64,000 nucleotides of DNA, from assembly GCA_039583875.1 (NCBI GenBank), contig CM077158.1, forward strand, positions 119,285,900 to 119,349,899, in the 5' to 3' direction. The notes under the pieces were generated by a model, which saw nothing but the letters and a program-made list of their open reading frames with translations, was not told the DNA's origin and ran no database searches. The DNA is from Platanthera guangdongensis (Eukaryota > Streptophyta > Magnoliopsida > Asparagales > Orchidaceae). Each line of letters starts with the position of its first letter. Within the stretch, counting starts at the first letter, position 1. The translations under genes and the position numbers were made by a program. Below, one piece after another: positions 29,764-42,437 of the stretch.

Positions 29764-31123
29764 ATGGCGCCAAAGTTGGAGAACAACATCAACGAAGGCT
29801 ATGAATTAGTTCACAATGCTTTTGAGAGTGTTGCGACTGAGATCAGAGATGAGATAACCCTAATCAAAGAAAGTGGTTTGGAATATCTAGTTTCAGAACC
29901 TAACAAGATCTGGAAGACGGAGGTTCTTGAATTATATACAAAAGCAACCCTGGATTCAACTGGATTGAAGATTAGGTCATCAATTCAAGGAAGCAAGGTG
30001 AAACTTACCCAGAAGCGTCTGAGCAAGACACTATAGTTGCCCAGGACACAGGAATATGATGAAGTCACATCTTCAATGACAAAAGAAGATCTTCAATGGT
30101 GTGGACTGGATCCTACCACTAAGATTGAATCACATAATGTCTGGTATCACATAATGTGATTGTTACTGAGTTAAAGTATAATGGAACTGCATTAACTGAG
30201 GAAAGGGCTAAAGAGAAGTCAGAGTTTGATAAGAAACTTCAAGAAGATTTATCCATTTTCCAATCTGCCATTCAAGCCTCTCAGAAGATCATATCTGCTC
30301 AGCTATAGAAGTTTAAATCTTATTATACAGAAGAAACCAATTATCTAGTTAATCAGATAAGGTTCCACAAGGATGATCTCAGGGATCATGTTGAGAGAGA
30401 AGTCATAAAGCGGGAGAGATTGTTAGTCAATGCAGGCTCTAAACATGCCAAATGGAAAACTAATTCTATCAGAGCCACTCTTGGATATCCTCCCTTTTGT
30501 GATGATGATAATACAGCTGAGTCAGGCATTCAAGCTGCAAGAATTGAAGGGGGTCAGCAGGAGGTAGCTCAAATTATATACCCCCCTTCTAACTTTGAGG
30601 GAATTCAACAACTGGTTCAACAGATGTATATCCCTCCAAAGGCTGCTAAGAATGTTATAATTGAGAAAGTGGAAATGTCTGAGGCTGCATTATAGAGAGA
30701 GCAAGAAGCACAACTTTCCAAGAAAAGATTTAGAGAGTATGCTGAACTGAAGCCTGATTTTGAAAGATGGAGTCCCACCTCCAGAAATATAATACTCACT
30801 GCCTGGCAAGCTGTCAAAGACAAAATGCATGATAGAGGCAAGCGGTATTCTAAACTTGAGTGGAACAAATAGCTACATAGACATGATGTTTTACATCAGC
30901 TTAGAAGGGATCACAAGGCTGGGAAAATACCTGATACAGTTGTGGAGCCCAGTAAATACTTTCCCAAGCCTCATCACTATCTTGAAAGGAAAAAGTTAAG
31001 GCTGAATAACTTAAGAAGAAGGATGTCAAAGGCAAGAAGCCAGCTGAAGATACTGAAGCTCCAGTACAAGTAAGGGTCCAGTCAGGCAAAGGCATACTGA
31101 TCAAGGAGCCTGATCAGCCGTAG
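29764..31123 (+). pseudogene. A2 env-like (third) ORF
   Basis: It starts at ATG 29764. The first 90 residues are open and helical (MAPKLENNINEGYELVH...), then TAG at 30034-30036 and further stops and frame changes break it, up to TAG 31121-31123. The later part is Lys/Glu-rich and helical, including 30420-30695. Its position after RNase H is that of the Sirevirus env-like gene, whose function is unproven. I see no convincing membrane segment. The product is not recognisable beyond that. Confidence 0.6.
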
Positions 31124-31387
31124 GATAGATTGACTAGATTTTAGAACATTGTAATCTTCAGTTTTAAGATCTATGTAATTTGTTGTTAACAAATCTTTTT
31201 TAATGTTTAAACAAAACAATGATTCATGGTTATTATGTTTGTATCATATTCTGTGATGATATAATATACTTGTTTTGTTTATATGTTACCCTGTCACTGA
31301 ATGCTTTTATACATCATATTGTTTATTTTATTATAAGTGATGTATATCATTGACTAAGGGTTATGACTTCTCCAAATAGGGGGAGAT
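31124..31387 (+). other. A2 3' untranslated region and PPT
   Basis: AT-rich sequence without a gene, ending in AAATAGGGGGAGAT directly before the 3' LTR. The same purine tract sequence occurs, on the minus strand, before the 3' LTR of B. Confidence 0.85.
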
Positions 31388-33101
31388 TGTTGGGTACATT
31401 GGAAAATGTGTATCAGATTTGGAGAAGTCTCACCTAACTCATTGATATGCATCAAGTTGTATTTTATATTGTGTTGAGTTATCATGTGCAAGTTAAGTAA
31501 ATGAAGGAAAATTTTCTAAGTACAAGTGTTGACACTTGGGAATGGTTGTGTCGACACCAAGGGCCAAATTGCGTCGACACCCAGTATTTGTGTCGACACA
31601 CAGAAAATCTGTTGATAATGTTGTATCGACACCAAGGGCCAGATTGTGTCGACATCATCAGGATTTGTGTCGACACACAGAGAAGCTGTCGACACATTCC
31701 AGAATTCTGTCGACAACGACTGTGTCGACACACAGAACTTGTGTCGACACACACCAGAATTCTATTGACAGCAACTTTGTCAAGACAAGAAGTGTTTGTG
31801 TCGACACACTGGACTTGTGTCGACACATTCCACAGAAGCTGTGTCGAGAAGTAAAAATGAAGCTGTGTCGACATCATCAAGACTTGTGTCGACACATGGA
31901 CTATGGGTGTCGACACATGTGAAGTATTCACTCGACATTCTCTACTGCTGAGTCAATGTCCAATGAAGGTTGAAGTAATACAACTGGAGACTTGACAGCT
32001 GTCATTACTGACATTGTTGTCACATCTGTCAGAGGTGTCAGAACACCGTTTGGAACCGGAACAGCCGGTAACCATGGATGAAGCCTATATATAGATATGC
32101 TCTCTCAACAATAAAGCTAATCAATTATCTATTGTGAAGAAGTGATCGTGAACATGATCAGTGAATAAAGAATAATCTCTGAAGGATTGAGGATCCAAAA
32201 GAAGAGAAAGAAGAAACAGTCAATAGATTGTAGAGAGAGAAAAATAAGAAGGATTGAAGTCCTCATCTAGTGAAGGCAGATCCTGAACAGTCTGCCAGAA
32301 GAATTCAGATAAATTCTGAAGAGGAATTCAGATTAATTTCTGAAGGAAGCTGATTAAAGATCAACTCCAACACCAAGAAGATCAACCTTACTTTGTTCAG
32401 ATTCAAGAAGCTTTGAAGAAGCTATGATAGGTTGATCCTTAAGTAATCAGTTCTATCAAGAACTGATCATGAAGCCTTCAACCAATTCTCTCTCCATATA
32501 GTTGAATATATTATTATCTTTTTCATCAATAACTTTTGTAGGATCTGTAATAGATTTGAGTGTAGGAGATTTACTTTTCTGAGTTGTAAGCCTAAATTAT
32601 AAAGGCTGAGGTAGGGCTGAGTGCCTGAGGTAGGGGAATCTGTTCCCTGAGTTGTAGGCCTGTGAAAGAGGCTGAGGTATGGCTTTTGCCTAAGTTGTAG
32701 TAGTGGGGTGTCACTCTGAGTTGTAGGCCTATGGAAGAGGCTGAGGTGGGGCTTGTGCCTGAGTTGTAGGAGTGTGGATTCACTCTGAGTTGTAGGAACC
32801 AGTCTTGGTTCTGAGATGTAAGATCTGTGGATCTGAGAAGAAAGAAGGAAGTTTGGCCGAATCTAGTACACTACTAGATAGGCGAAGGGGGAAAGTGGAT
32901 GTACCCATCATTTGGGGAACCACTATCAATCTGGTGTGCAATCTGGGGAATGCTATGTGTATGTGAATGTTGTGTTGTGTTTTATGCTGAATAAATTGCT
33001 AAACTAGATAGATTTGTCTTCCTAAGTTAGAAAAAGAATTGAACTTATTCACCCCCCCCCCCTCTCTAGGTGTTTATAACATCTTGAAACCAATTCTTTC
33101 A
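31388..33101 (+). repeat. A2 3' LTR
   Basis: 1714 bp, TGTTGGGTACATTGG to CTTTCA, collinear with 15255-16951. GTGTCGACAC array 31529-31920, TATA box TATATATAG near 32087, GAGTTGTAGG repeats 32580-32800, GTGGATGTACCCA block near 32893, and a C run near 33052. Confidence 0.94.
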
Positions 33102-33106
33102 ATATG

Positions 33107-35036
33107 CCTTTTGAATAAGAAGTATGAGACCTTCGGGAAAGGCCCCAAAGATACTATATAAGACACTTATGAAAATTTCATCAATATTGTCAACGGCCTG
33201 AGGAACTATGGCCGAGTATTCATTAACGGAGAAATGAATGATAAGCTTCTAAGATCCTTAACAAAGGAATGCGACAACAAAATATGTGCCATAAAGGAGT
33301 TTGGAAAGCTAGCTAAGACTGATCCTCGGAAACTCTTCGGGAAGCTAATATCATATGAGCTTCAAATAAATACAAAAAAGCTAAAGAAGAGGGAAGCAGA
33401 TTCTCATAGAAGGAGAAGTTTGTCACACTAAAGATAGAAGGCTCAAGGAAAGTTAAAGCTGCATCTCCTGCTCTTGCACAGGAAGAAAGTGAAGAAGAAG
33501 ACTTGGAGCCGAGCACCACTTGCTCAGAAATATTAGATGGAGAGTTCTCCCTACTCTCTAGACAGTTCAAAAAGTTCCTGAGTAAGAAGAAGCAATGGAA
33601 AGGCAAAGACTTTTCCTCTAGAAGATCACGTCACGATGGTGATCGTCATAAGAAAGGCTCAAGTTGCCACGAAAGGTATAATTCTAAACCAAAGAAACAT
33701 ATTTCATCTGACATTGTTTGTTACTATCGTAATAAGTAAAGGAACGTAATTGTTGATTGCCCGTACAAGAAGAAAGTGGGTGGAAGAAGAAAAGAAAAGA
33801 AGTCTTCCTATGGTAAAAAAAGAAATATGAAAGATGCCTAGTAGACAAGGAGGCCAAGACTCTAAGTGATACTAACTCATCTGAGTCAAGTGAGGAAGAG
33901 GAAGACTACTTTGGGTTGTTGCCACAAAAAGACGAGGAAGAAGAACCCTAGTACACTAGGAAGGTATATTCTCACACCCCTCTCTCAGAATTTGATGCTT
34001 CAGACAATGATCATGAGGATTGCTCTTCTGATGATGAGTCTGAACTCATGACTAAATTCAAAGAATTAATCAAGGCTTACAACAAATGTCGTAGAGTTGC
34101 GGGAACTAAGGCCAAGGAGATCAAATCGCTTAGGGCGTATGAGGGCACTCTGCGGGAGGAAGTCGCAAAGATGGACTCACTCAGAAAGGAATTCCATGCC
34201 GCGATCGAAGAATACAATATAGCTCTCGAGAACCTAAATGTGAAGGATAAAATCATCGAGAAATTGGAAGAACAACTTGCCTCTGAAAAGAAATTGGTTG
34301 AAAGTTTCTCCAAGCCCAAGACAGTTCTTGCATTTGTTGCTGAATTCTCTGCTTAGGATAAAGGACCTGGATTAGGGCATCAGACTGTTCCTAGTAAATC
34401 TTCTAGGATGAATAAAGCTCAAAGAAAGAATAAGGCTGCCAAGAAAGCTTTTGCCAATGTGAAGGTCAAAGTTCCTCTAGAGTAAACTTCATTTAAGAAG
34501 GCCATCTTCCCAAGAAATGAGTTTGATTTTGATTCATCCTACAGTCATTTTGCAAGGCCTTCTTATGTAGAGCCCAAGTCACGATACCGAGGATGGACAC
34601 GTCCCCGAAACTTTGGTGAAAGTGTACTCAAGGGACCTTATGAGCAAATACAAATGAAATACTATTGTCCATACGTTCATTGCATTAATATTAAGAAGGA
34701 ACCTAAGGCCAAGTCCGTTGTACCCAAGGAAAAGGAGGTGAAAAAGTCTTGTTAGTGCCATCATCATGAGGTTTCTACCTCTAGAACAGCCGCCCCTACG
34801 AGACCACACGTTTAAAAGCTCAGGAAAGAGACTTGGAAAAGGTACAACAGGATTGGCTGTTGGTGTTGCGTTAAAGTTGGTCACTTTGCCGAACATTGCT
34901 GGTTTAATCTCAGAATTTTTAAAACTCCTCTAGTTAATCATACGAGGCAGACCACTCGAGATGTTAATAATCCTAGGGGGAGCATGCTTACAAATAACTA
35001 AGGACCCAAATGCGTTTGGGTTTCTAAGGTAAACTG
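33107..35036 (+). pseudogene. gag: Element A gag, C-terminal part
   Basis: It continues the gag interrupted at 15254: KYETFGKGPK, then DKLLRSLTKECDNKICAI and LFGKLISYELQ. A decayed first knuckle (CYYRNK, stop, VIVDC) lies near 33720. Acidic Ser/Glu sequence and a coiled-coil region (34048-34356, QLASEKKLVESFSKPK) follow. The second knuckle (CWCCVKVGHFAEHC) near 34860 is intact. Many stops and frame changes are present. The order matches gag of A2 and B. Confidence 0.85.
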
Positions 35037-35045
35037 ATTATATTT

Positions 35046-36363
35046 TTGCAGGTATGTCCAAAGGCCAACAAATCGCCTATCTGGTATATGGATAGTGGAT
35101 GCTCTCGGCATATGACCGGGATAAGAAGCCTTCTTCGAAAGTGCTCTCCAGTTGTGAACGGGCCAAAGGTTATCTTTGGAGGTTCTGACAGGGGTATCAC
35201 AAAATGCTACGGTATGATCACTAACGGTAGTGTATCCTTCTCAGATGTGGCTTATGTTAAGGATTAGAACATAATCTTATAAGCATAAGCTAGCTCTATG
35301 ATAAAAGATACGTAATAGAATTTCATGCAAACAAGTGCTTGATAGAATCGGTAGATAACTTAGAAATAGTTCTATCAGGCACTCGTAGTAGAAACATATT
35401 TTGTTTAAATTTTATTTGCATAGGCTCTTCAACACCAGTGTGGTTTTTGACAAAAGATAGTGCGTCTCTTGGTGACCAATGACACAAGAGATTAGAACAT
35501 ATAAATTACAAAACTATTAATAAATTATTTTCTCTAAATTTGGTACGTGATGAACCCAATGTTGAGTCTGTTAATGATAAACCTTGGCACGCATGCGTTA
35601 AAGGCAAGCAAACAAGTGATACCATTAAAATAATTATTGGCAAATATTCTAATAGGTGTTTATACCTACTTCATATGGACTTGTTCGGTCCACTACAAAT
35701 TAGAAGTTTTGAAGATAAGGATTATACACTAGTTATTATAGGTGACTACTCTCATTTTGCATGGGTGTTGTTTCTAAAACACAAGTCTGATACTTTTGAT
35801 ATTTTCACTAATTTTCTCAGGCAGATCTAGAATGAATACAACTATTCAGTTGTCAAAATCAGAAGTGACAATGGAACAGAGTTCAAATCTGGGGCCTTGA
35901 TAGAATTCTGTGAAAGCCTAGGTATCATTCATGAGTTTTTCTCTCCTCATACTCCTCAACAGAACAGAGTCACTGAGAGAAGGAATAAAACACTCATAGA
36001 GGCCTGCAGAACAATGTTGAGTGATGCCTCACTACTAGAATACTTCTGGGCTGAAGACGTCAATACTGCTTGTCACGTGCAAAATAGAGCACTCATAAAT
36101 AAGAACCATGATAAAACAGCTTACGAACTGCTAAAGGGCAGGAATCCGACTATTTAATTTTTTTAAATCATTGGTAGTAAATGCCTCGTACTTAACAATG
36201 GGAAATATCACATAACTTAATTCAGGCAAAAGAGTTTTGAAGGTATTTTTGAACGATATAGTAGCTAGAGTAAGGCGTTTAGAATTTTTAACAACAAAAC
36301 CCTGATCGTAGAAGATTCTATTAGTGTTGTATTTGATGAGACGAGCTTGCAACAAAGCAGCTC
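35046..36363 (+). pseudogene. pol: Element A protease and integrase
   Basis: The protease motif MDSGCSRHMTG lies near 35090. Integrase catalytic residues are Asp 35678 (MDLFGP), Asp 35867 (SDNGTEF) and Glu 35975 (TERRNKT), the last two 36 codons apart. The fold markers [18 protein letters not shown] follow. Stops at 35265, 35828 and 36155 disrupt it. The region is cut at 36363 by B (TSD AGCTC) and its frame continues at 50599. Confidence 0.88.
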
Positions 36364-37964
36364 TGAAAGTCCACCTAGTGTCAACTAGCTTCACCTATGG
36401 GGGGGAATAGGTGTCTTGCAGCGTTTTTGTGGAATTAAAATCGTACCTGCACACGAAAACAAAACAACACAGCATAGAAAGGACACAAGCAATTTATAGT
36501 GGTTCCCCGATTTGGGTACATCCACTTCCCCCCTTCGACCTATCTCCCAACCAGGGATGACTCGGTCACTTCACCAATAGGATTGAAATACAATCCTTGC
36601 ACTAACAGAAAGAACCCTTCCACATGTAGGAGTCACCACTCCCACAACACGGGTTGCACCCAACCCTTACAACTAGGGACCAATCGGTCCGTTACAGAGA
36701 AATTGAAAATAGATTGTATAAGAAATACAAATAACTTATGGATACTAAGGTGTCCCTCTTCGTTCGATGACGTGTTTTTGAAGTCAACGAAGAGTCCACG
36801 ACCCTAGATCTCACTTGGAGAGAATCTCCCCGAAACCAGCGGCGGCAAGAAGGGCGGCGGCTTGGTTCTCTGGATCGGCGGCGACAACGGCGTGCTGTGG
36901 CTGTTCTTTGGAGATTCAATCTTCGTAGAAAAGCTAGCAAGATCTACCAACGGTCACACTAGGATCGATCGTCTCGATCGATTCAGAAGTGGAAGGTTTT
37001 CCCGATCAACGAATCAAGAGACAAAGGATCTCTGGTTAGACGCGTGAGATGCTGTGCTTGGTTGTGCTTCTGTCGCCGGGAGATCTGGAAGAAACCGGCG
37101 ATCAAAAGTCGGCGATCCACTGGCACGAGCGGCGATGGCGGCGGAGCAGGTTTCGCGATCTAGGTCACGTCGGGTGCTCCGTGTATTCATTTTTCGGTAT
37201 CTTGTTTTTTTTACTGTTCAAAGATACGCGAGTATTTATACAGTAGAATACTTCTATATGACCGTTGTGGGTCCCACCAGAAGAAACCCTAAAACCGGTT
37301 CAAAACAGCGCCTTAACATTTGATCCGGTCCAGCGAGCTTCAGAAATTCGCCTAAGGAAAAATCGGCGAGAATCGAAGGTGATTCTCGTCGATTCGGCGA
37401 GAATCGAAGGTGATTCTCGTCGATTCGGCGAGAATCGAAGGTGATTCTCGTCGATTCGGCGAGAATCAGGCAGTGATTCTCGACGATTTTGACTTAGCGA
37501 CAGATTTGCATGTTCTGATTTAGCCGGATAGAGACGGCGAGAATCAGCCAGTGATTCTCGACGATTCGGCGAGAATCACTAGTGATTCTCGCCGAATCGG
37601 AGAGAATTACTTGGTGATTCTCGTAGATTATTACTTAGACGATTTTTCGTCTTTCCACCCATGAGCTGCTCTTGGACCCATCCTTGCTCCTTGTCTGCTC
37701 TTGCATTATCATAGCCCTGTACTTGAAAATTAGTACACTCCAATAGAGAGAGTACACGTAGGCCAACACACTGATCTGCTCAACGAGGGATTACATCGCG
37801 CAAACCCGTGTATATTGACCTACTGCACCCTGACATTGGTGTGTACTTAGCGTGGAATAACTGCAAGCACAACTTGAAGGATTTCATCAAATACATTGTC
37901 TATTTACCTTAGCTTGTTCAGGGGCTTCTTCAAATCAGGTACGTTGTGGATACAATACCCAACA
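36364..37964 (-). repeat. B 3' LTR
   Basis: 1601 bp on the plus-strand coordinates, from TGAAAGTCCACC to CCCAACA. It is collinear with 49048-50593. It holds the hairpin array (37365-37630), a minus-strand TATA box (TATAAATAC) at 37240-37232, and the conserved Sirevirus block (TATAGTGGTTCCCC...TGGGTACATCCAC, reverse) near 36495. It is longer than the other LTR mainly because the hairpin array has more units. Confidence 0.94.
37365..37630 (-). promoter_or_regulatory. CGAGAATC/GATTCTCG hairpin array in B U3
   Basis: Inverted repeats GGCGAGAATC...GATTCTCGTC alternate with variable 6-7-base loops (GAAGGT, AGGCAGT, AGCCAGT, ACTAGT, ACTTGGT). The other LTR has fewer units (50055-50262). On the minus strand the array lies upstream of the TATA box. 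Confidence 0.85.
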
Positions 37965-38268
37965 ATCTCCCCCTATTTGAAGAAGCCTAAACCCTACAAG
38001 CTAAGGTGAATAGAGCGTATGAGAATTAAAATCATAAACTTAAAATTGATTTGAGAGAGATATTCATTACCAATACCAATTTCTTGCGAGTTAACTTGGA
38101 GCCACCTTAGCCTTAGCCGAGAGGGTAATCTCCCCCTTTTCGGCTTCTGCAAATCGGAGTCTGTTTCATTTCACCCCTTGCTCCCCCTCAGTTCTTGCAC
38201 CTGTGCTCACACTTGAGTTCCTGGCAGAGGCTCCCCCTAGATGCATAAGCCTGGAGCTTCTGTAGTCT
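37965..38268 (-). other. B 3' region with several polypurine tracts
   Basis: No gene. On the minus strand several GGGGGAG tracts occur: the PPT next to the LTR (37965-37972), AAAAGGGGGAGATT near 38130, GAGGGGGAGC near 38183 and TAGGGGGAGCC near 38232. Multiple PPT copies are a known feature of Sireviruses. Confidence 0.8.
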
Positions 38269-38903
38269 TCATTCCTCATAGTTTAGCATCCCCAATTTAG
38301 TTTTGAAAAGACTGAACTTGGCTTCGTCTAAGGGCTTTGGGAAAATATCTGCAATCTTCTTGTCCGTGGGGACATAACAGAGAGAGATGTCCTTGTTTTC
38401 CACGTGCTCCCGAATGAACTGGTAGCGCACTTCAATATGCTTCTTCTACTGTGCGATACCGGATTGTTGGCAATTGCAATTGCACTGGAGGAGTCACAGT
38501 ACATTGGTACTTCCTTGAACTGAAGGTCGTAGTCGGCTAACTGGTTTCTGATCCATAAGAGTTGTGCGCAATAGCTGCCTGCCGAGATGTACTCAGACTC
38601 TGCAGTGGAGGTTGCTACACAATTCTGCTTCTTGTTGTTCCATGAAATAAGCCTTCTTCCGAGAAATTGACACGTCCCGGAAGTGCTTTTCCTGTCATCC
38701 CTACTCCCTGCAAAATCAGCATCTGAAAAACCTATTAGCTCGACATCATTGTTTCTCGGGTACCACAAGCCAATATTGGGAGTACCTTTAAGGTATCTTA
38801 GAATTCGCTTTGCAGCGACATAGTGAGATTCGTTAGTGTTCACCTGATATCTAGCACAGACACATGTGGAGAATATGATATCAGGTCTACTGGCAGTAAG
38901 GTA
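38269..38903 (-). pseudogene. pol: B RT end and RNase H
   Basis: It continues RT from 44122 after the D insertion. Markers are [54 protein letters not shown] and ESEYISAGSYCAQLLW. The end TGA is at 38271-38269. A frame change lies near 38440 (the NPVSH...TKH region), so the last part is read in another frame. Confidence 0.88.
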
Positions 38904-39275
38904 TGTAGAAAGTAGCGAATAAGAAAGAACAAACGGATAGACTTTTGAATAATTGAAATTTTATTATCCAAAAAAGATATCATTTACAAAGGTATGACCT
39001 CCCTTATATAGAATGGAGGAGATATGAGAGAGTATAAACAAACAATATGGGACTAAACATGTACAGGGCAGATCGGCTAGAAATAAAGGAGACCGCACAG
39101 GCGGCGCGGTTAGACAGATGGGTTAACCGCACGGCAACTCCAGCAGGATAAGAATAGGCCGCACTGAGAGTCCGATAGACCGCCCGGTCTCCAAGCACTA
39201 GAGGAGACCGCCAGACCGCTCGGTCAACAACCCGCCAGACAAGACCACAAGACCGCCCGGTCTAATACTTCAACA
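38904..39275 (-). repeat. D 3' LTR
   Basis: 372 bp, collinear with 43750-44121 with scattered substitutions. It carries the palindrome AGACCG-CC-CGGTCT and variants (GACCGCTCGGTC, AGACCGCCCGGTCT) between about 39088 and 39265, near the U3 start on the minus strand. Confidence 0.95.
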
Positions 39276-42200
39276 CTCCCCCTCCAGCTGGAGCATAGAT
39301 ATCAATCATGCCCAGCTTGTGACAAATGTGGAAGAAGGAAGTAGAGACCGGCTTGGTGAAGATATCTGCCAATTCCTTGTCAGAGGTGACAAATGGAGTA
39401 CAAATCTGTTTCTTCAAAATCTCTTCCCGAATGAAGTGACAGTCAACCTCTATATGCTTTGTTCTCTCGTGGAAGACCGGATTTCTAGATATGTATATAG
39501 CGGCCTTGTTGTCACAGAACATAGGGAGAGGACAGTCATATACCTCGCCCAGGTCAAGCATGAGAGCCCGCAACCACTTTAACTCACACGTGGTTGACGC
39601 CATACTCCGGTATTCGGCTTCTGCACTGGATCTGGAGACAACAGACTGTTTCTTGGTCTTCCAACTCACGAGATTACCTCCAACAAAGGTACAAAAACCT
39701 GATGTGGATTTACGATCGCCTTTGTCATCCGCGTAACTTGAATCTGAGTAGGCCTCAACCCTCAAATGACCATTCTTCTGAAAGAGTAACCCTTTGCCTG
39801 GTGATGCTTTGATATACTCTAAAATCTTCAGGGCAGACTGAAGATGGCACTCCCTGGGAGCTTCCATAAACTGACTGACCTTGCCTACAGCATAGGCGAT
39901 GTCGGGTCTAGTCACCGTTAGATAGATGAGTTTGCATACCAAACTTCTGTACCTTGTGACATCAGATAGAAGAGGCGAGTCATCCGTCCATGTTTTGTCT
40001 TCTCCAATAGCCATGGAAAACCGAGCCAGTTTGGCACCTGTCAATCCTGCTTCTTGTAGAAGATCAAGGGCATACTTCCGTTGGGAGAGAACCAACGAGT
40101 CAAGTTTCCGAGAGATTTCTATCCCCAAAAAGTATTTCGGGGAGCCCATATCCTTCGTGACCAAGTGCTGACGGAGGTGCTTCTTCATCAAGTCCACCCC
40201 ATCCCGGTCATCGCCAGTAAGAAAAATATCATCCACATATACTGCCAAAACACCAATCCCGAGGCCGTTTTGCGAATGAATAAGGAGTGATCGGCCGAAC
40301 TCCTTCTAAAGCCGATGGTAGCCACAATACCAGTGAATTTGTCGAACCATGCCCGAGGGCTCTGCTTTAGGCCATAAATGGCCTTCTTCAAATGACATAC
40401 GCGTGTCTCCCCCTGAACAACATACCCAGGAGGTTGCTCCATATAGACGTCCTCCTGAAGATCGCCATAGAGAAAAGCATTCTTCACATCAAGCTGGGAA
40501 ATAGCCCAATCCCGATTAACAACCACAGAAAGGATAACCCGGATGGTGCTGAGGCGAGCAACCGGAGAAAAGATATCAAAGTAATCAATGCCGTAAGTCT
40601 AAGTGAAGCCCTTGGCCACCAGCCGGGCCTTGTAGCGATCCACAATGCTGTCAGGGCGAAATTTCACAACGAAAACCCAGCGACAGCCAACCACATCAGT
40701 GCCCACGGGAGGAGGAACAAGGGTCCAGGTACCCCATTCAGTAAGAGTAGCCATCTCCTCATCCATGACAGACTTCCAATGAGGGAGAGCAAAAGCCTCC
40801 TGGTAGGTGCGGGGAGTAGAAGTAGCAGAGATAGCCAAGGCAAAACACCTACGAGAAGGAGAAAACCGATCATAGGAAACAACTGCCGCAAGCAGTTGTT
40901 GAGTACACGCCTGCACCCCTTTGCGAAGAGCAATTGGAAGATCTAGGTCGACGGGAGCGTCAGCGACCGGAGCGTCCGTGGCGAAGAAGGCTGGCCCGGG
41001 ACTAGAGAGAGACGGCGGCGGAGAGGAGGGAGGAGGGGTGGGTGGGGAGACGGACTTGGAAGGAGTCGGTGGAGGAGGAGACGGAGGTAGGAAAACGTCG
41101 AGAGGCATGGAAGGAATGGAGAGATCAGAAGGAAGAGAAGAGGTAGGAGAGAAATAGGAACCATTCTCGAAAAAAGTCACATCCGCAGAGACAAACTGCT
41201 TGCGGAGAAGGGGGTCAAAGCAGCAATAGACTTTTTGAGTGGTAGAGTACCCCAAAAAGACACACTTGGTGGAACGGGGGGAAAGCTTGTCGTGGGTAGC
41301 GGAAGGAGCGTGAACAAAGGCCATACATCCAAAGACACGGAGAGGGAGAGGAAAAGGTTCCTTGTGGGGGTAGAGAATGGAGAAGGGGGTCTGGCCTTGG
41401 AGAACTGTGGAGGGAAGGCGATTGATGAGATAGCAGGCGAGGAGCACAGGGTAGCCCCAGTAGGAGCGAGGGACGTGCATCTGCGTCATGAGAGTACGAG
41501 CAACATCAAGCAGGTGACGGTTTTTACGCTCTGCCACCCCATTCTGCTGGGAGGTGTAAACACAAGTCGTTTGATGAAGCAGGACATGTTGGTGAAAGAA
41601 AGCGGAGAACTCATGATTCAGATATTCCTTGGCATTATCAGAACGTAAAACTTTAATAGAAATAGCAAATTGAGTCTGAATCATAAAATAAAAAGATTGC
41701 CAAACAGAAAAGAGTTCAGAGCAATCTTTTAACAGATACACCCAGGTACAGCATGAAAAATCATCTATAAAAGTGACAAAATAGGAACTACCCCAACCAA
41801 CAGTGAGGGTAGGAGCAGGACCCCATACATCAGAATGAATAAGATCAAACGGGCGAGAGGAGCCACGGCCTTGCTTCCGTGGGAAGGAGGAGCGATGATG
41901 TTTGCCAAGCTGACACGCATCACAGTTGAGCGGAGAAATGGTAGGAGGTAAGTGGGGCAGAAGCTGGAGAAGAATACGAGGAGGAGGATGTCCAAGGCGA
42001 AGGTGCCATTGAAGGAGATTTGTGAAGGAGGAGTAGGCGGACAGAGCGAAAACATCGTCGAGGAAGTAGAGGCCGCCGCTCTCAGTCCCAGTAGCAATCA
42101 TCCGCTGGGTCCTCGGGTCCTGAAAAGAACAAGTAGTGGGAGTGAATAAGACGGAGCACTGAAGTTGCCGGCATAAAGTAGTAACTGATAACAAATTGCA

Positions 42201-42437
42201 CGGGAACTTCGGGACATAGAGGGTGTCCTCCAAGCAAAGCGAGGGGGTGAGTTGAACCATGCTCGTCCCATGAACCGGGGACGGGGAACCATCCGCCACA
42301 CGAACCGGGGGTAAGCGGTCATGTGTCTCAAGACGGGAGAAGCAATGAGGGTTTCCAGTCATATGATTTGTAGCACCGGAGTCAATCAGCCATTTACCTT
42401 GGGTAACGACGTGGGCACTTCCTGACGTCATGGCCAC
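39262..42437 (-). pseudogene. pol: D polyprotein: protease, integrase, RT, RNase H
   Basis: Protease LIDSGATNHMTG lies near 42380. Integrase has HLRLGH, CDACQLGK, Asp in HSDVWGP, Asp in RSDNAKE and Glu in VAERKNRH. RT has QLDVKNAFLYGDL, GLKQSPRAW and YVDDI (40239-40228). RNase H has SDSSYADDKGDRKSTSG and AEAEYRSMA, ending at the stop 39262. The stop lies 11 bases inside the LTR, so the PPT is part of the coding frame. A TAG at 40598-40596 and a frameshift near 40250, just before YVDD, break it. Confidence 0.92.

Larger units (their letters stand above)
15255..33101 (+). mobile_element. Element A2: Sirevirus-type Ty1/copia element
   Basis: LTRs are 15255-16951 and 31388-33101. The 3' copy starts TGTTGGGTA and the 5' copy TATTGGGTA (first TG lost). 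TSD is ATATC (15250-15254) against ATATG (33102-33106), one mismatch. Order: gag, protease, integrase, RT, RNase H, palindrome/TATA spacer, env-like ORF, PPT. Without A2a and its TSD copy it measures about 11.0 kb. It interrupts gag of A, whose frame rejoins. Many nonsense changes show it is old. Confidence 0.93.

Noticed and set aside
41000..41160. Plus-strand Gly/Glu-rich ORFs over D pol
   Set aside because: They are shadows of the Pro/Ser-rich linker of the minus-strand D polyprotein.
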